DNA from: Oscillospiraceae bacterium | GTDB taxonomy: Bacteria > Bacillota_A > Clostridia > Oscillospirales > Oscillospiraceae | Assembly: GCA_017540945.1 (NCBI GenBank) | Contig: JAFYAB010000078.1 | Location: forward strand, 1-49,976 | DNA length: 49,976 bases | Reading direction: 5' to 3' | In this document: one piece after another, positions 9,001 to 17,266 of the stretch | Position numbering within the stretch: position 1 is the first letter of the stretch | Layout: the number at the start of each line of letters is the position of its first letter | Made by a program: the position numbers and the translations under genes | The notes under the pieces: generated by a model | What the model saw: only the letters and a program-made list of their open reading frames with translations | The model's database searches: none | What the model was told of the DNA's origin: nothing

Positions 9001-10205
9001 TGGTGACTCTGTATGAGAAGGCGGGCGGCATCAACGAAAACGAGCAGGAGCAGATCGTCCAGGCCCCCAGAGGCCAGGCCTTTACGATCCTCAGTCCCTC
9101 CAGCCGCAGCACCTTCCGGGTGGAAACGAACCAAGGCATCACCGCGATGTTCGAGCAGCGGGATTATCAGAGCGCCTACTTCAGCGGGGAAGGCGGGCCG
9201 GAGAACTGGGAGAACTTTGTGGCGCAGAGCCGCGAAGCCCATAAGCAGGCTGTGGCTGCACGGGGACGCTGGGAGTCCGAGGCTGTGGGGACCGCCGTCG
9301 GCGGAACCGGCAGCGTTACCTTCCGGGAATACGCCCCCGAGGAATACGAGCAGACCGGCTGGTCCTTCGGGGGAGCCGACGAGGAGCCGGATCTGCCGGA
9401 GCTCCCCGATATGGACGACGCCGAGCTGGAGGCCCGCCTGAAGGCCCGCCGGGAGGCCATGACCGAGTCCCTGTCTCCCGCCAGGGAGCAGGCGCCCATG
9501 AGCGAGATGCTCGGGCTCTTCGCCTCCGCCGTCAACAAAATGTCCGAGGCCATCGACAACCTGGGCGGCGAACGTGCCGCCGCGGCGTCCCCGAGCCTTC
9601 CCCAGACCCCGGATTCCGTCCGGGATCAGCGGCTGGAGGCCATGGAGGCCAGACTTCAGGCCCAGATGGACGAGCTGGAGCGCCTGCGCAGGGAGAACGA
9701 AGCGCTCCGCGCCGGCGAGCCCGCATCCGGACCCGCCCCCAAGCTGAACGAGGACGTCAACGGCTTCGGGGACGACGAGGAAGCCGACGAGGACGACTTC
9801 AGCCAGGAGGCGGACAACGGCGCCCTCTTCGAAATGCTTACCGAAGGCGAGGATGACGAGCTGGACGACTTCTTCACCTTGGACGACGAGGAAGAAGAGC
9901 GGATCGACACGGACGAGGAAGAGGAGGACGAAGGGGACGAGGAGCTCGACGACGAGTTCGACCTGGACGGTCTGGGCGATCTGGACGAGGAAGACGAGGA
10001 TGAAGACATGGACGGGGACGACGACATCCTATCCTCCTTCTTCAGCTTCTCCAATGAGCTGAAAACCATGTCCGTCTTCGAGAGAATGCGATTTGACGGC
10101 AGAACGGTCGAGCCCATCAGCTTTGAAACCCTGGAGAGTCTGGTGGAGGCCCAAAAGGAACGCAGACGTCGGGAGCGCTTGGGAAGCATGGCGCAGGACG
10201 TCTAA
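6027..10205 (+). CDS. VirB4-like T4SS ATPase with fused PrgI-like N-terminus and acidic tail
   Basis: A 1392-residue protein. Residues 1-90 hold two membrane helices in a PrgI/VirB3-like arrangement; about 110-245 is a highly charged Arg/Glu segment, probably coiled coil. The VirB4 body follows, with Walker A GKSGSGKSY near residue 676 and Walker B VVVIDEAHVF near 915. From about 1030 the protein is no longer VirB4-like: a coiled coil near 1190-1230 and then a very acidic stretch (about 1245-1345). Typical VirB4 proteins have 600-850 residues, so both ends are enlarged. It powers assembly or substrate transfer at the inner membrane. The ATG has GGGGAAAAAG upstream. The order pilin, TrbL-like, VirB4 equals that of Gram-positive conjugative elements. 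Confidence 0.9.
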   Translation: MQRLIPGKTKVHIELFRGVTLRDIVVGAVAMAMLIFVVLSNLPGKLWICLGIVLLTILLLVRLDEQPNYLYFLHILTFFGYRRHFERLQKDRQLLARGKGEKMSAAMDVLFQEIVGEESPGQRRSRKAAEKARKSRDARDDRRLRNPNTPEEIRQEILARRRREEEQERQELARGRVSGSRRRAADERERARRRKEEDQLLKSGSLSEEEKEAIRARRAEESREAMKRQAEASDAEINRRDMEDIIAFTGIQDGFIEYKNKEYYGAVLEIEPVEFRFFSEHRRANAIERCLGRVLRSLHAGFSANIVKLERPIIYDNYLQREYEKLQTLRETYENGFLTEQELQARVEIEYDRIKELQGLCGDRQVSTCFYYLVLFESDKRQLDIRIRDAEQQLRNGEMNTHRLNDKELAVFLKYSNQIDFNERDIENIDPKDYVKWAMPEIVDIKFRRVEINHIITHNFRVVNYPTVVDDAWLATVMSYPGTKVVFKCRPMDRAKAIRSIDHSLVELRGQWSSTGVDSKRMEIENHIGTLQELLATLQSDSEALLECSIYITAYDISATRSNLRIPQPPESLLPTITDMKRNVRRTWQENGFRLNNMEFDQVQAFIGAQVNALDPLIKESRGISSNTAAACFPWVFAHISDEGGVRLGESDGLPVFINFFRRDSERVNSNMVIVGKSGSGKSYATKSLLANLAAEDAKIFILDPENEYMELAANLHGQIINVGNAQYGRLNPFQIITALEDDEAGEESSGGSYATHLQFLEEFFRQIMPDCEKDAMEYLNTLVDRVYLTHNITPETDLSKLSPADYPVFDDLYDEVLREFQSSDNPFTRDLLRTLMNYIAKFSSGGRNANIWNGPSTVTTDENFTVFNFQSMLANRNNTIANAQMLLVLKYLDNEIIKNRDYNLKYKADRKIVVVIDEAHVFIDTKFPIALDFMFQLAKRIRKYNGMQIVITQNIKDFVGSEELARKSTAIINACQYSFIFALAPNDMQDLVTLYEKAGGINENEQEQIVQAPRGQAFTILSPSSRSTFRVETNQGITAMFEQRDYQSAYFSGEGGPENWENFVAQSREAHKQAVAARGRWESEAVGTAVGGTGSVTFREYAPEEYEQTGWSFGGADEEPDLPELPDMDDAELEARLKARREAMTESLSPAREQAPMSEMLGLFASAVNKMSEAIDNLGGERAAAASPSLPQTPDSVRDQRLEAMEARLQAQMDELERLRRENEALRAGEPASGPAPKLNEDVNGFGDDEEADEDDFSQEADNGALFEMLTEGEDDELDDFFTLDDEEEERIDTDEEEEDEGDEELDDEFDLDGLGDLDEEDEDEDMDGDDDILSSFFSFSNELKTMSVFERMRFDGRTVEPISFETLESLVEAQKERRRRERLGSMAQDV

Positions 10206-10220
10206 AAGGAGCGTGAGACG

Positions 10221-13200
10221 ATGAAATATACTGCGAAAAGCAAGACAACAGGCGCCGCGGCCCTTCGGGTCGCTGGTCGGCGTCTGCTCGCCCTGCTGCT
10301 GTGTCTTTCCGTGGCTCTGAGCCTCCTTCCGACGGTGTTCGCTGCGGAAACGGAAGCGGATCCCCCAGGGACAAGCGAAGCACCGGTGGGGACCGCGCCG
10401 GACTATGAGCCGGACCCCGCGCCGTCTGTCCTGACCAGCCGTACCGTGACCGCGGAGGACGCAAGCCCGATCACCGGCGGCAGCGCCGTTGAAAACACCT
10501 ATATGATGGAGGTCTGCACCGGCTCCGTCCGGGGCGGCGGCACGGCGGACAATGTCAAATACTTTGTGATTTATTATACCTCCGGCACGGGTGAAAACGC
10601 GGTCCGCCGCTCCGCCGTCATCTTCCCCGGGAAGGACGCTCTGAAAAAGAGCATGACCATGGCCTCCGCCGTGGGCAACCGGAACGACCGCCGGGCGAAA
10701 GTGGAGAGCAGCTTCGGCTATACGGCGGACAGCCTGGAGAACCGGAAGGGCTTGGGCGCTCTGCACATGGATCAGATGATCTTTACGACGCCGGAGCCCA
10801 TCACGACCGTCGATCGGATCCAGGTTTTCGGCCGCCTGGAGGAATATGTGGGCGCCGACGGCAAGAAGGTCTCGGTGGCCAGCACCTGGGCCTGCCAGTC
10901 CATGCACATCAGCCGCGTGGATCAGATCAACGGTCTGGAGATGTACGGCTGGTACTCCAACGACGGCTACATCGATTACAAGGGCCAGGTCATCGCCGAG
11001 GTGGTGATGGCCGATGGCGGCGGCATCTTCCATTGGAACAACAGCGCCGGCGTGTTCAGCATCAGCGGACCCGGCATGCCCGGCATGATCGGTCTGACCC
11101 TGGTGAACACCCAGACCGCGGCTGGGTATGGCAAGCCGAACCATGTGAATCTGGAGCACAGCTCCCAGGTCAACACCCGGGTGCTGTTCCGGCTGGATCT
11201 GGCAGATGACGGCGGCAGCGGCTTTGAGAGTCTGGCCGGCAGCTATGAAGCGGGCAGCCACACCAAGGTCTCTGAGCTGCAGTTCTGCGAGACGGCTGCG
11301 CTGCGAATACGCTACGAGGATATCTACGGCGCGATCCGGGAGATCAGCCTGCCGCTGATCATCAATTCCCTGGGCTGGACGACGGAAATGCTCGGGGATG
11401 TGGAGATTGCCGGCTTCGCCCAGCAGGGCGACTCCATTGCCATCTCCGCCATGCTTCCGGATTTCAAACGCATCGCCTGGGTCAGCTCGGAGAGCAGCGA
11501 AAGCAAGGCTGTCGAGATCAGCGTGGGCGAGGCCAAGGCCGTGGAGAAGACCGGACTCCAATATGTCGGGACCGGCCAAATCCGGGATGCCCGCAGGGCC
11601 AAGGCGAATGAGGACATGATCGCCTATACCTGCCTGGCGGTCTATGAGGATTCGGCTGTCGTGATGGAACACGACGGCGCGACCATCCGTTATACCTACA
11701 ACCCGGCCGCCCAGCAGCCGGTGCTGTCCATCGTGGCCGGCAGCGTGGAGGGCGTCGATCTTGACGGCGGAACCGAGACCAAGCTTCCTCTCATCGATTT
11801 CCAGGAGGGGAAGAAGATGGTCCCCAACGATAAACGGTCCATGTATCTGCTGACGATCTCCACGGACAATGTGGAAAATGCCGGAACGGTGGGAGACGTA
11901 ACGCTTCAGTTCCGCTACGTCAATATGAACGACAAGGAGGTCACCACCAGCCCCCTCAAGCTGCGGGATTTCGTCGATCAGTATTACGGAATCTGGCCCG
12001 GCAGCGTGAACGATTTCGCTTATCGCTACGGTCTCCGCAGCGGCGGTACGCTGCAGATTTTGCTCCCCATGTCGGGAGTCAAGCAGTTCAAAACCGTTTC
12101 CGTCAAGGTGGACGGCGGCGATGAGTGGCAGTTCAAGGGCATCTGTATCTATAAGGTCATCGCCTACGGCCCGCGGATCTTCCGCTGGGAGGAGCTCACG
12201 ACCACCCTGGAGAACGGAACCCAGCTGAATTCCCACCTGCGGATCACCAGACAGGTCGACGCGCAAAAACGGCCGATCTTCCAGGTCGGCACCGTCTATG
12301 ACGAGCAGCATCCGCCTCTGGATCCCAAGGATCCGGAATCCGGATGGAAGCCGGGCAATCTGGTGCAGGATGACGGAAAGTATCACGAGTTCGACGGCTC
12401 CAGCGCTGAGATCAGCTCTCAGGAGGCCTTCGACTGGACGGATTACCTCTATTATATGTCCTATGAGGACACGCTGCAGGATCTGGGCTTCAACAAGAAG
12501 CGCTGCTCCTATGAGGTGACGGTCAAGGTGGCGGACAAAAAGGTCACCTCCACCAGCGACGACTGCGGTTCCGCAAACCTGTTCTATTTCCAGCTTATCT
12601 TTGAGAACGGCAATAGCGGCTGCGTGCTGGCCAACCAGCAGCTGGAGGCCGACGCCTTCCGGACCGGTGCGGAGGCGGTGTTCTACATTCCCACCACCCA
12701 GGACTATGGAGACCTGTCCTCCATTCGGATCATCCCGGACGATCAGGACTCCAACAGCGATATCTACGACAAGCTGCAGATCCAATGGATCAAGGTCAAA
12801 AAGCAGAACACCGGAAAAATCAGCCCCACCTGGACGGCTGACAGCGAATCCGAGGACGGCCTCGGCTGGGTCGGCATCGACTACCGGGATCCCGGCTCCG
12901 CCGCCTCCAACCGCGGCACGGCGGGTCGTTCCATTTCGGAAATCAGCCACACCTTCGAAATTACCAAGACCAGCTTCAGCACGAAGCTGCTGATCAGCAT
13001 CACCACCGGCAGCTACCGGACGGAATTGAAGAAAAACGGAAACGGCGAGCTGGTGGAGGTGCGGGATCCGAACTTCGAGGGCGGCATGTCCATGAGCTAC
13101 CACTACTATGACCACGAGGGCCGGCCGCAGTTCGCGGACAGAGTCGACGTGATCGAAAAGATGAACGAATACGCCGGTCTGGACACCAAATATACCCGTA

Positions 13201-16031
13201 TGATCGACGGAAGTCTGGAGCAAATGGACTTTGCCGTGAGCAACCGGGATTACCAATTCCGGCCCGGCAAAACGGACAACTTCTTCCTGGACGTCAACGA
13301 CATCTCCCAGATCGTGGACATGCAGCTCCAGATCAAGAGCAGCGTCGTCACCAAATGGTGCATCGAAAACGTCGCGGTCTACCTGGTCCAGGGCCCGGGC
13401 TCCCGCTACATCAACGGCAACGGCGAGTATGACTTCAAGTATCCGGAGGGGCAGGATCTCCTGTTCCGCTGTACCTGGAACCGTCCCCAGAGCCTGACGA
13501 AGGATTTGCAGATCTATCAAAAGCCCTCTGCGGAGGATCCGGATGCGATCATATCCGGAAGCTCCATCGCCACCGTCAACATCACCTTCAACGAGAACGA
13601 CTTCCCCATCGGCGACGAGGCCTGGACCTCGAAGGTGACCAGGGAGCCCAACTCCAAGGATGATACGGTGAATCTGTTCATCTATCCTTCTATGGACAAT
13701 ACCGCCACGGATCCGAACAGCTATACCCTGCTGAGCGAGGTCATGTATACGGATACGCTGACCCACAGCGCCCTGCGGATCGGCTCCGGCCTGATGAATT
13801 ACGCTGTGGACGCCAAGGGCCGCCCGGTCTTCTATGCCCTGGGGTTGAACACCAATTACTTTGAGCACCTGACCGGCGTTAATGTGTGGACGGACTCCGT
13901 CCGGCAGATCTTTGTGCCGATCAATTCGGCGGTGCTGCAGCGGGTCCGCTCCGGCGTGCTGATCGATTCCTATTACCTGACCGGAGCCGGCAATGCGGAT
14001 ATGGGCATTACCCTCACGACGGCGGTTCCGACCGAAAACCAACCCATGCAAAGGCTTATGCTGCAGCTGAGTACGGATACCTACGCCCAGGATCTGCTCC
14101 CGGAAGAGCGGGATCTGGCCGTGGCCGTCTACTTCAGCTCGGATGACGCCTACGACAGAGAGCTGCGGACGAAGTATATCTATCTGACCGACGAAAACTA
14201 CGCCCAGATTTCCGGCGGCCAGGTTCTGGAGCTCGACTTCAGCATCTACAATCTGAAGGAGATTTACGGCATTAACCTCGTGACCCTCGGACACCTGGAC
14301 GTCAGCATAGAAAACGGTGAGATTCTGGAGCAGCACGCAAACGGAACCGTCAGCCGGAAGTGGAGCTTCCGAAGTACCATGACGCCCACGCGAACGCCGG
14401 CCCGCTTCGATACCATCGGTACGGTCAGCCTGCTGGATTTGAATCTGAAGACCGCCCTGAGCGACGGCACCATCAACAGCGGTACCAAGGGCCCCATCCG
14501 GATGACCGTCGGTTATCTGGATGAAACCGACAATCTGATGACCAGTACCTTTGACGACATCCGACCTTATATGGATTCCTCGGCGCCCTTCCAGGCCGGA
14601 AGCAGCGATAATCTCCGGATGCTGATCCCGGATCTGACGGAGCTTCGCTGGGTGGAGTTTGAGCCTCTCAGCGAGAAAAACACGGATGAGCAGGAAAGCG
14701 GTGCCGTCAGCGCCGCCTGGAAGCTGGAAAGCCTCTCCGCCATGGTGGATCTCTCCGGCTTCAGCGTCACCAAGGTGCTGGATCAGCTGATCGTGGAGAA
14801 GGAACCCCAGCGCATCAGCCTGGCGGATATCCTCCTGGCCGGCACGATTTCCATCATCCTCGATCCGGACGACGAAGGCAACCCCGCCGGAGACCATCTG
14901 ATCCCCACCGGCGGCTATCTGGATCTCCCGCTCTTTGCGGGCGAAGGCGTCCTGGTGGTTCCCACCATTCAGGGCTCCCAGGAAAGCGTGAGCGTGGCGC
15001 TGAACCGCCTGGATTCCGCCACCGGCGGACTTGGCCGTGCGGATCTGTCGGATACCCGCGGCTACACCGCCGAGCTCCTGGAACAGAACGCCCTCGCAGC
15101 GGAGCAGAACGGCAACTTCTTCGAAGCGGCCGTGTGGCGCTCCGTCGTTCCCGACGAGGGCTACTGGAATGTGGAGGAGACCTATTACGCGCTCTCCAAC
15201 CGGACCGAGACCGATTCGGTGGTCTTTATCCCGCCGCGGAACTACACCAGCTCGGTGATCTGCTACCGCATCACCATCACCTCCAAGGAGAACACCAGCG
15301 CGGAGGTTTATGTCAACCTGACCGTCTCCCCCGAGACGAACCCGGTGGACGCGCTGCTGGCGGAGGCCAGAGCGAAGGATCAGGAAGCGAAGACCGACCA
15401 TGAGCACAGCATCACCTACACCGCTCCGGTGGACGCCACCTGCACCCAGGACGGACATATCGCCTACTATTCCTGCGCCGGCTGCGGCAAGTATTTCGCC
15501 GACGCCCTGGGCGAGGAGGAGATCACCCGGGAGTTCACGGTGATCCCTGCGCTGGGCCATAACTACGGAGACTGGACGGAGGGCGCCAACGACAGCCATT
15601 TCCGGACCTGCAGCCGCTGCGGCGACCGACAGACCCAAAGCTGCAGCTACGGACAGTGGCAGTACTTTGACGACACTTCGCACATCAGGAGCTGCTCGAC
15701 CTGCGGACACCAGGTTTACGGGCGGCATGTCAAGAGCTCCCTGGTGGCGGACGTTCCGCCCACGACCAGCCAGCACGGATACAAGATGTATTATTGTAAT
15801 GTTTGCCACAGCAACTGGGAGGACCCGGATTCCTATGTGGACCCGCTGCCCGTCGAGACGACGGAATCCACAGAAAACCCGGAACCGCCCCCAGATACCA
15901 CTGATCCGGGTGACTCCCCCGGGACCACGGAACAGTGGCCCGGTTCCACCGAAGCGGCGGCGCCTCCTCCCGCGGAGGAGGCCGCCCTCGGCGGTGTGAC
16001 GCGCAGGAAAGAAGGTGCACCCCATGTCTGA
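10221..16031 (+). CDS. Giant secreted protein with PLAT-like domains and CxxC repeats
   Basis: A 1936-residue protein with a signal peptide (hydrophobic core LLALLLCLSVALSLL, cleavage near VFA-AE at about residue 41). At residue 94 YMMEVCTGSVRGGGTADNV closely follows the start pattern of PLAT/LH2 domains. Segments near 592-660, 800-860 and 1013-1070 also have the fold's pattern of D-x-F followed by a W-x-hydrophobic strand (DEWQFKGICIYKV, TKWCIENVAVYLV), so I count up to four PLAT-like modules; only the first is convincing. Near the end four CxxC pairs (SCAGCGKYF, TCSRCGDRQ, SCSTCGHQV, YCNVCHSNW, about 1750-1862) resemble zinc-ribbon-like repeats of clostridial surface proteins. The last 70 residues are Pro/Thr/Glu-rich with no LPXTG or membrane helix. 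It probably sits outside the cell around the T4SS and contacts a surface or lipid; that is inference. Confidence 0.85.
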   Translation: MKYTAKSKTTGAAALRVAGRRLLALLLCLSVALSLLPTVFAAETEADPPGTSEAPVGTAPDYEPDPAPSVLTSRTVTAEDASPITGGSAVENTYMMEVCTGSVRGGGTADNVKYFVIYYTSGTGENAVRRSAVIFPGKDALKKSMTMASAVGNRNDRRAKVESSFGYTADSLENRKGLGALHMDQMIFTTPEPITTVDRIQVFGRLEEYVGADGKKVSVASTWACQSMHISRVDQINGLEMYGWYSNDGYIDYKGQVIAEVVMADGGGIFHWNNSAGVFSISGPGMPGMIGLTLVNTQTAAGYGKPNHVNLEHSSQVNTRVLFRLDLADDGGSGFESLAGSYEAGSHTKVSELQFCETAALRIRYEDIYGAIREISLPLIINSLGWTTEMLGDVEIAGFAQQGDSIAISAMLPDFKRIAWVSSESSESKAVEISVGEAKAVEKTGLQYVGTGQIRDARRAKANEDMIAYTCLAVYEDSAVVMEHDGATIRYTYNPAAQQPVLSIVAGSVEGVDLDGGTETKLPLIDFQEGKKMVPNDKRSMYLLTISTDNVENAGTVGDVTLQFRYVNMNDKEVTTSPLKLRDFVDQYYGIWPGSVNDFAYRYGLRSGGTLQILLPMSGVKQFKTVSVKVDGGDEWQFKGICIYKVIAYGPRIFRWEELTTTLENGTQLNSHLRITRQVDAQKRPIFQVGTVYDEQHPPLDPKDPESGWKPGNLVQDDGKYHEFDGSSAEISSQEAFDWTDYLYYMSYEDTLQDLGFNKKRCSYEVTVKVADKKVTSTSDDCGSANLFYFQLIFENGNSGCVLANQQLEADAFRTGAEAVFYIPTTQDYGDLSSIRIIPDDQDSNSDIYDKLQIQWIKVKKQNTGKISPTWTADSESEDGLGWVGIDYRDPGSAASNRGTAGRSISEISHTFEITKTSFSTKLLISITTGSYRTELKKNGNGELVEVRDPNFEGGMSMSYHYYDHEGRPQFADRVDVIEKMNEYAGLDTKYTRMIDGSLEQMDFAVSNRDYQFRPGKTDNFFLDVNDISQIVDMQLQIKSSVVTKWCIENVAVYLVQGPGSRYINGNGEYDFKYPEGQDLLFRCTWNRPQSLTKDLQIYQKPSAEDPDAIISGSSIATVNITFNENDFPIGDEAWTSKVTREPNSKDDTVNLFIYPSMDNTATDPNSYTLLSEVMYTDTLTHSALRIGSGLMNYAVDAKGRPVFYALGLNTNYFEHLTGVNVWTDSVRQIFVPINSAVLQRVRSGVLIDSYYLTGAGNADMGITLTTAVPTENQPMQRLMLQLSTDTYAQDLLPEERDLAVAVYFSSDDAYDRELRTKYIYLTDENYAQISGGQVLELDFSIYNLKEIYGINLVTLGHLDVSIENGEILEQHANGTVSRKWSFRSTMTPTRTPARFDTIGTVSLLDLNLKTALSDGTINSGTKGPIRMTVGYLDETDNLMTSTFDDIRPYMDSSAPFQAGSSDNLRMLIPDLTELRWVEFEPLSEKNTDEQESGAVSAAWKLESLSAMVDLSGFSVTKVLDQLIVEKEPQRISLADILLAGTISIILDPDDEGNPAGDHLIPTGGYLDLPLFAGEGVLVVPTIQGSQESVSVALNRLDSATGGLGRADLSDTRGYTAELLEQNALAAEQNGNFFEAAVWRSVVPDEGYWNVEETYYALSNRTETDSVVFIPPRNYTSSVICYRITITSKENTSAEVYVNLTVSPETNPVDALLAEARAKDQEAKTDHEHSITYTAPVDATCTQDGHIAYYSCAGCGKYFADALGEEEITREFTVIPALGHNYGDWTEGANDSHFRTCSRCGDRQTQSCSYGQWQYFDDTSHIRSCSTCGHQVYGRHVKSSLVADVPPTTSQHGYKMYYCNVCHSNWEDPDSYVDPLPVETTESTENPEPPPDTTDPGDSPGTTEQWPGSTEAAAPPPAEEAALGGVTRRKEGAPHV

Positions 16032-17253
16032 CAAGCTGATTTTTGACAGCGAACGGCAGGAACAGCGGGCGCTGCGGAAGCGCCGTTTGCTCCCAATCCT
16101 GGTGCTTGTGGGCATTTTGATCCTGGCAGTCGTCGTCGCCCTTCTGATTCGCTCCGGCAGGGGAGAGGCGCATGCCGGGGGTGGGAACACCGTCTATCCC
16201 TTTACCTGGCTGAGCAAGTCCGACGGAAGGGCTGTGCTGGAGATTGGACACGAGAACGCGAAGGATTATCGCTGGGTACTGAATGAGGGCTGGGAGCGCT
16301 ACGGCGTCGTCGAAGCAGAGCGGGCGCAGAAGGAGAAATCCGGCAAAACCTGCGTTACACTGACGCCCGTAAAAGCCGGACGCGCGATCCTGATCCTGAC
16401 CCTGGAACGTCCGCTCCAGCCGGAGCAGAGCGAAGGACAGGCGCCGGACAGCCCGGAGACCGAAGGAAACGGCGCGGAGCTCGATCCCTCGGCAGACGAA
16501 GGAGAGCAGTCGCAGATCATCGATTCTTTCCTGGTGGGAGACAGCCGGAGCGAGTCGACAGAGCAGGAGCAAATTGAGACAGAGAACAGCTTCCAGCCCG
16601 AGTCGACAGAGCAGATCGGGATCGAAACCGAATCGCCCGACAGGACCGAAGCGACAGAGCCGATCCGCAGCAATCCGGATAACGAAGACGGCAGCAGGAA
16701 AGCCCAGAGAGGAGGAAGCTCCGCGGCGGAGACCGACAGGATCTACCGCATGACGATCCTCATCGAGAACGAGGAATCCGACGGGGTCCTCCGCTGCAGC
16801 GTTCTGGAGGCCTCCGGCTGCCAGCTGCAGAGCCGACTGGAGGCCGGCCAGGATACGGAGCATCCCTACCGCTTCTATCTTGACGACAAGCAGAGACTGG
16901 TTGTGGCTGTCACGGCCAAACCGGAGGATGACGACTGGTTTGCGTCCTTTGCCTCCGGTGAAAAGAGCGTGATTCTTGCGGGAATGAGCTACGGGCAGAA
17001 GGAAGTCAGATTCACCCTGGAAAAGGGCAGCGAGCCCGGCGACTGTGAGCTGCTGCTGGTCAGTTATCAGGCGGCTGCGGAGCTCCGACTGAAGCTCGTC
17101 CACAAAACGGACGGCAGCCTGCTGGTGACAGAGCACCAGCTTCGGAAAGGCACCCCGACAATCCCGCCTCCGGAGGACAATTCCAACGCCGGCTCCGCCC
17201 AGCCGACAGAAGCGAGCGAAGCGCCCGGAGCGATGAGCGATTCAACGGAATGA
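16024..17253 (+). CDS. Membrane-anchored protein with acidic linker
   Basis: A 409-residue protein. The ATG at 16024 is preferred over a GTG nine bases earlier because GAAGG is 8 bases before it; it overlaps the end of the giant gene by 8 bases, which suggests translational coupling. One membrane helix (about 24-44) follows a basic start (RALRKRRLL). Outside are a beta-rich domain (about 55-115), an acidic Ser/Thr/Glu-rich linker (about 120-235, with QPESTEQ- and IETE-like near-repeats), and a second beta-rich domain (about 240-375). The single N-terminal helix recalls VirB8/TcpC-type scaffold proteins, which are otherwise missing here, but no sequence motif proves it. Confidence 0.8.
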   Translation: MSDKLIFDSERQEQRALRKRRLLPILVLVGILILAVVVALLIRSGRGEAHAGGGNTVYPFTWLSKSDGRAVLEIGHENAKDYRWVLNEGWERYGVVEAERAQKEKSGKTCVTLTPVKAGRAILILTLERPLQPEQSEGQAPDSPETEGNGAELDPSADEGEQSQIIDSFLVGDSRSESTEQEQIETENSFQPESTEQIGIETESPDRTEATEPIRSNPDNEDGSRKAQRGGSSAAETDRIYRMTILIENEESDGVLRCSVLEASGCQLQSRLEAGQDTEHPYRFYLDDKQRLVVAVTAKPEDDDWFASFASGEKSVILAGMSYGQKEVRFTLEKGSEPGDCELLLVSYQAAAELRLKLVHKTDGSLLVTEHQLRKGTPTIPPPEDNSNAGSAQPTEASEAPGAMSDSTE

Positions 17254-17266
17254 AGGAGAGAATACC

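Noticed and set aside
5688..9242. 1184-codon open frame on the minus strand across the VirB4 gene
   Set aside because: GC-rich codons make long mirror frames; the protein is His/Gly/Val-rich without domains, while the plus strand carries clear Walker motifs.
10029..16190. 2053-codon open frame opposite the giant surface protein gene
   Set aside because: Same mirror effect. The plus strand has a signal peptide, PLAT-like and CxxC motifs and a ribosome site; the minus frame has none of these.
16024..17253. Firm assignment as VirB8/TcpC
   Set aside because: Only the single N-terminal helix and the location fit; no family motif is visible.
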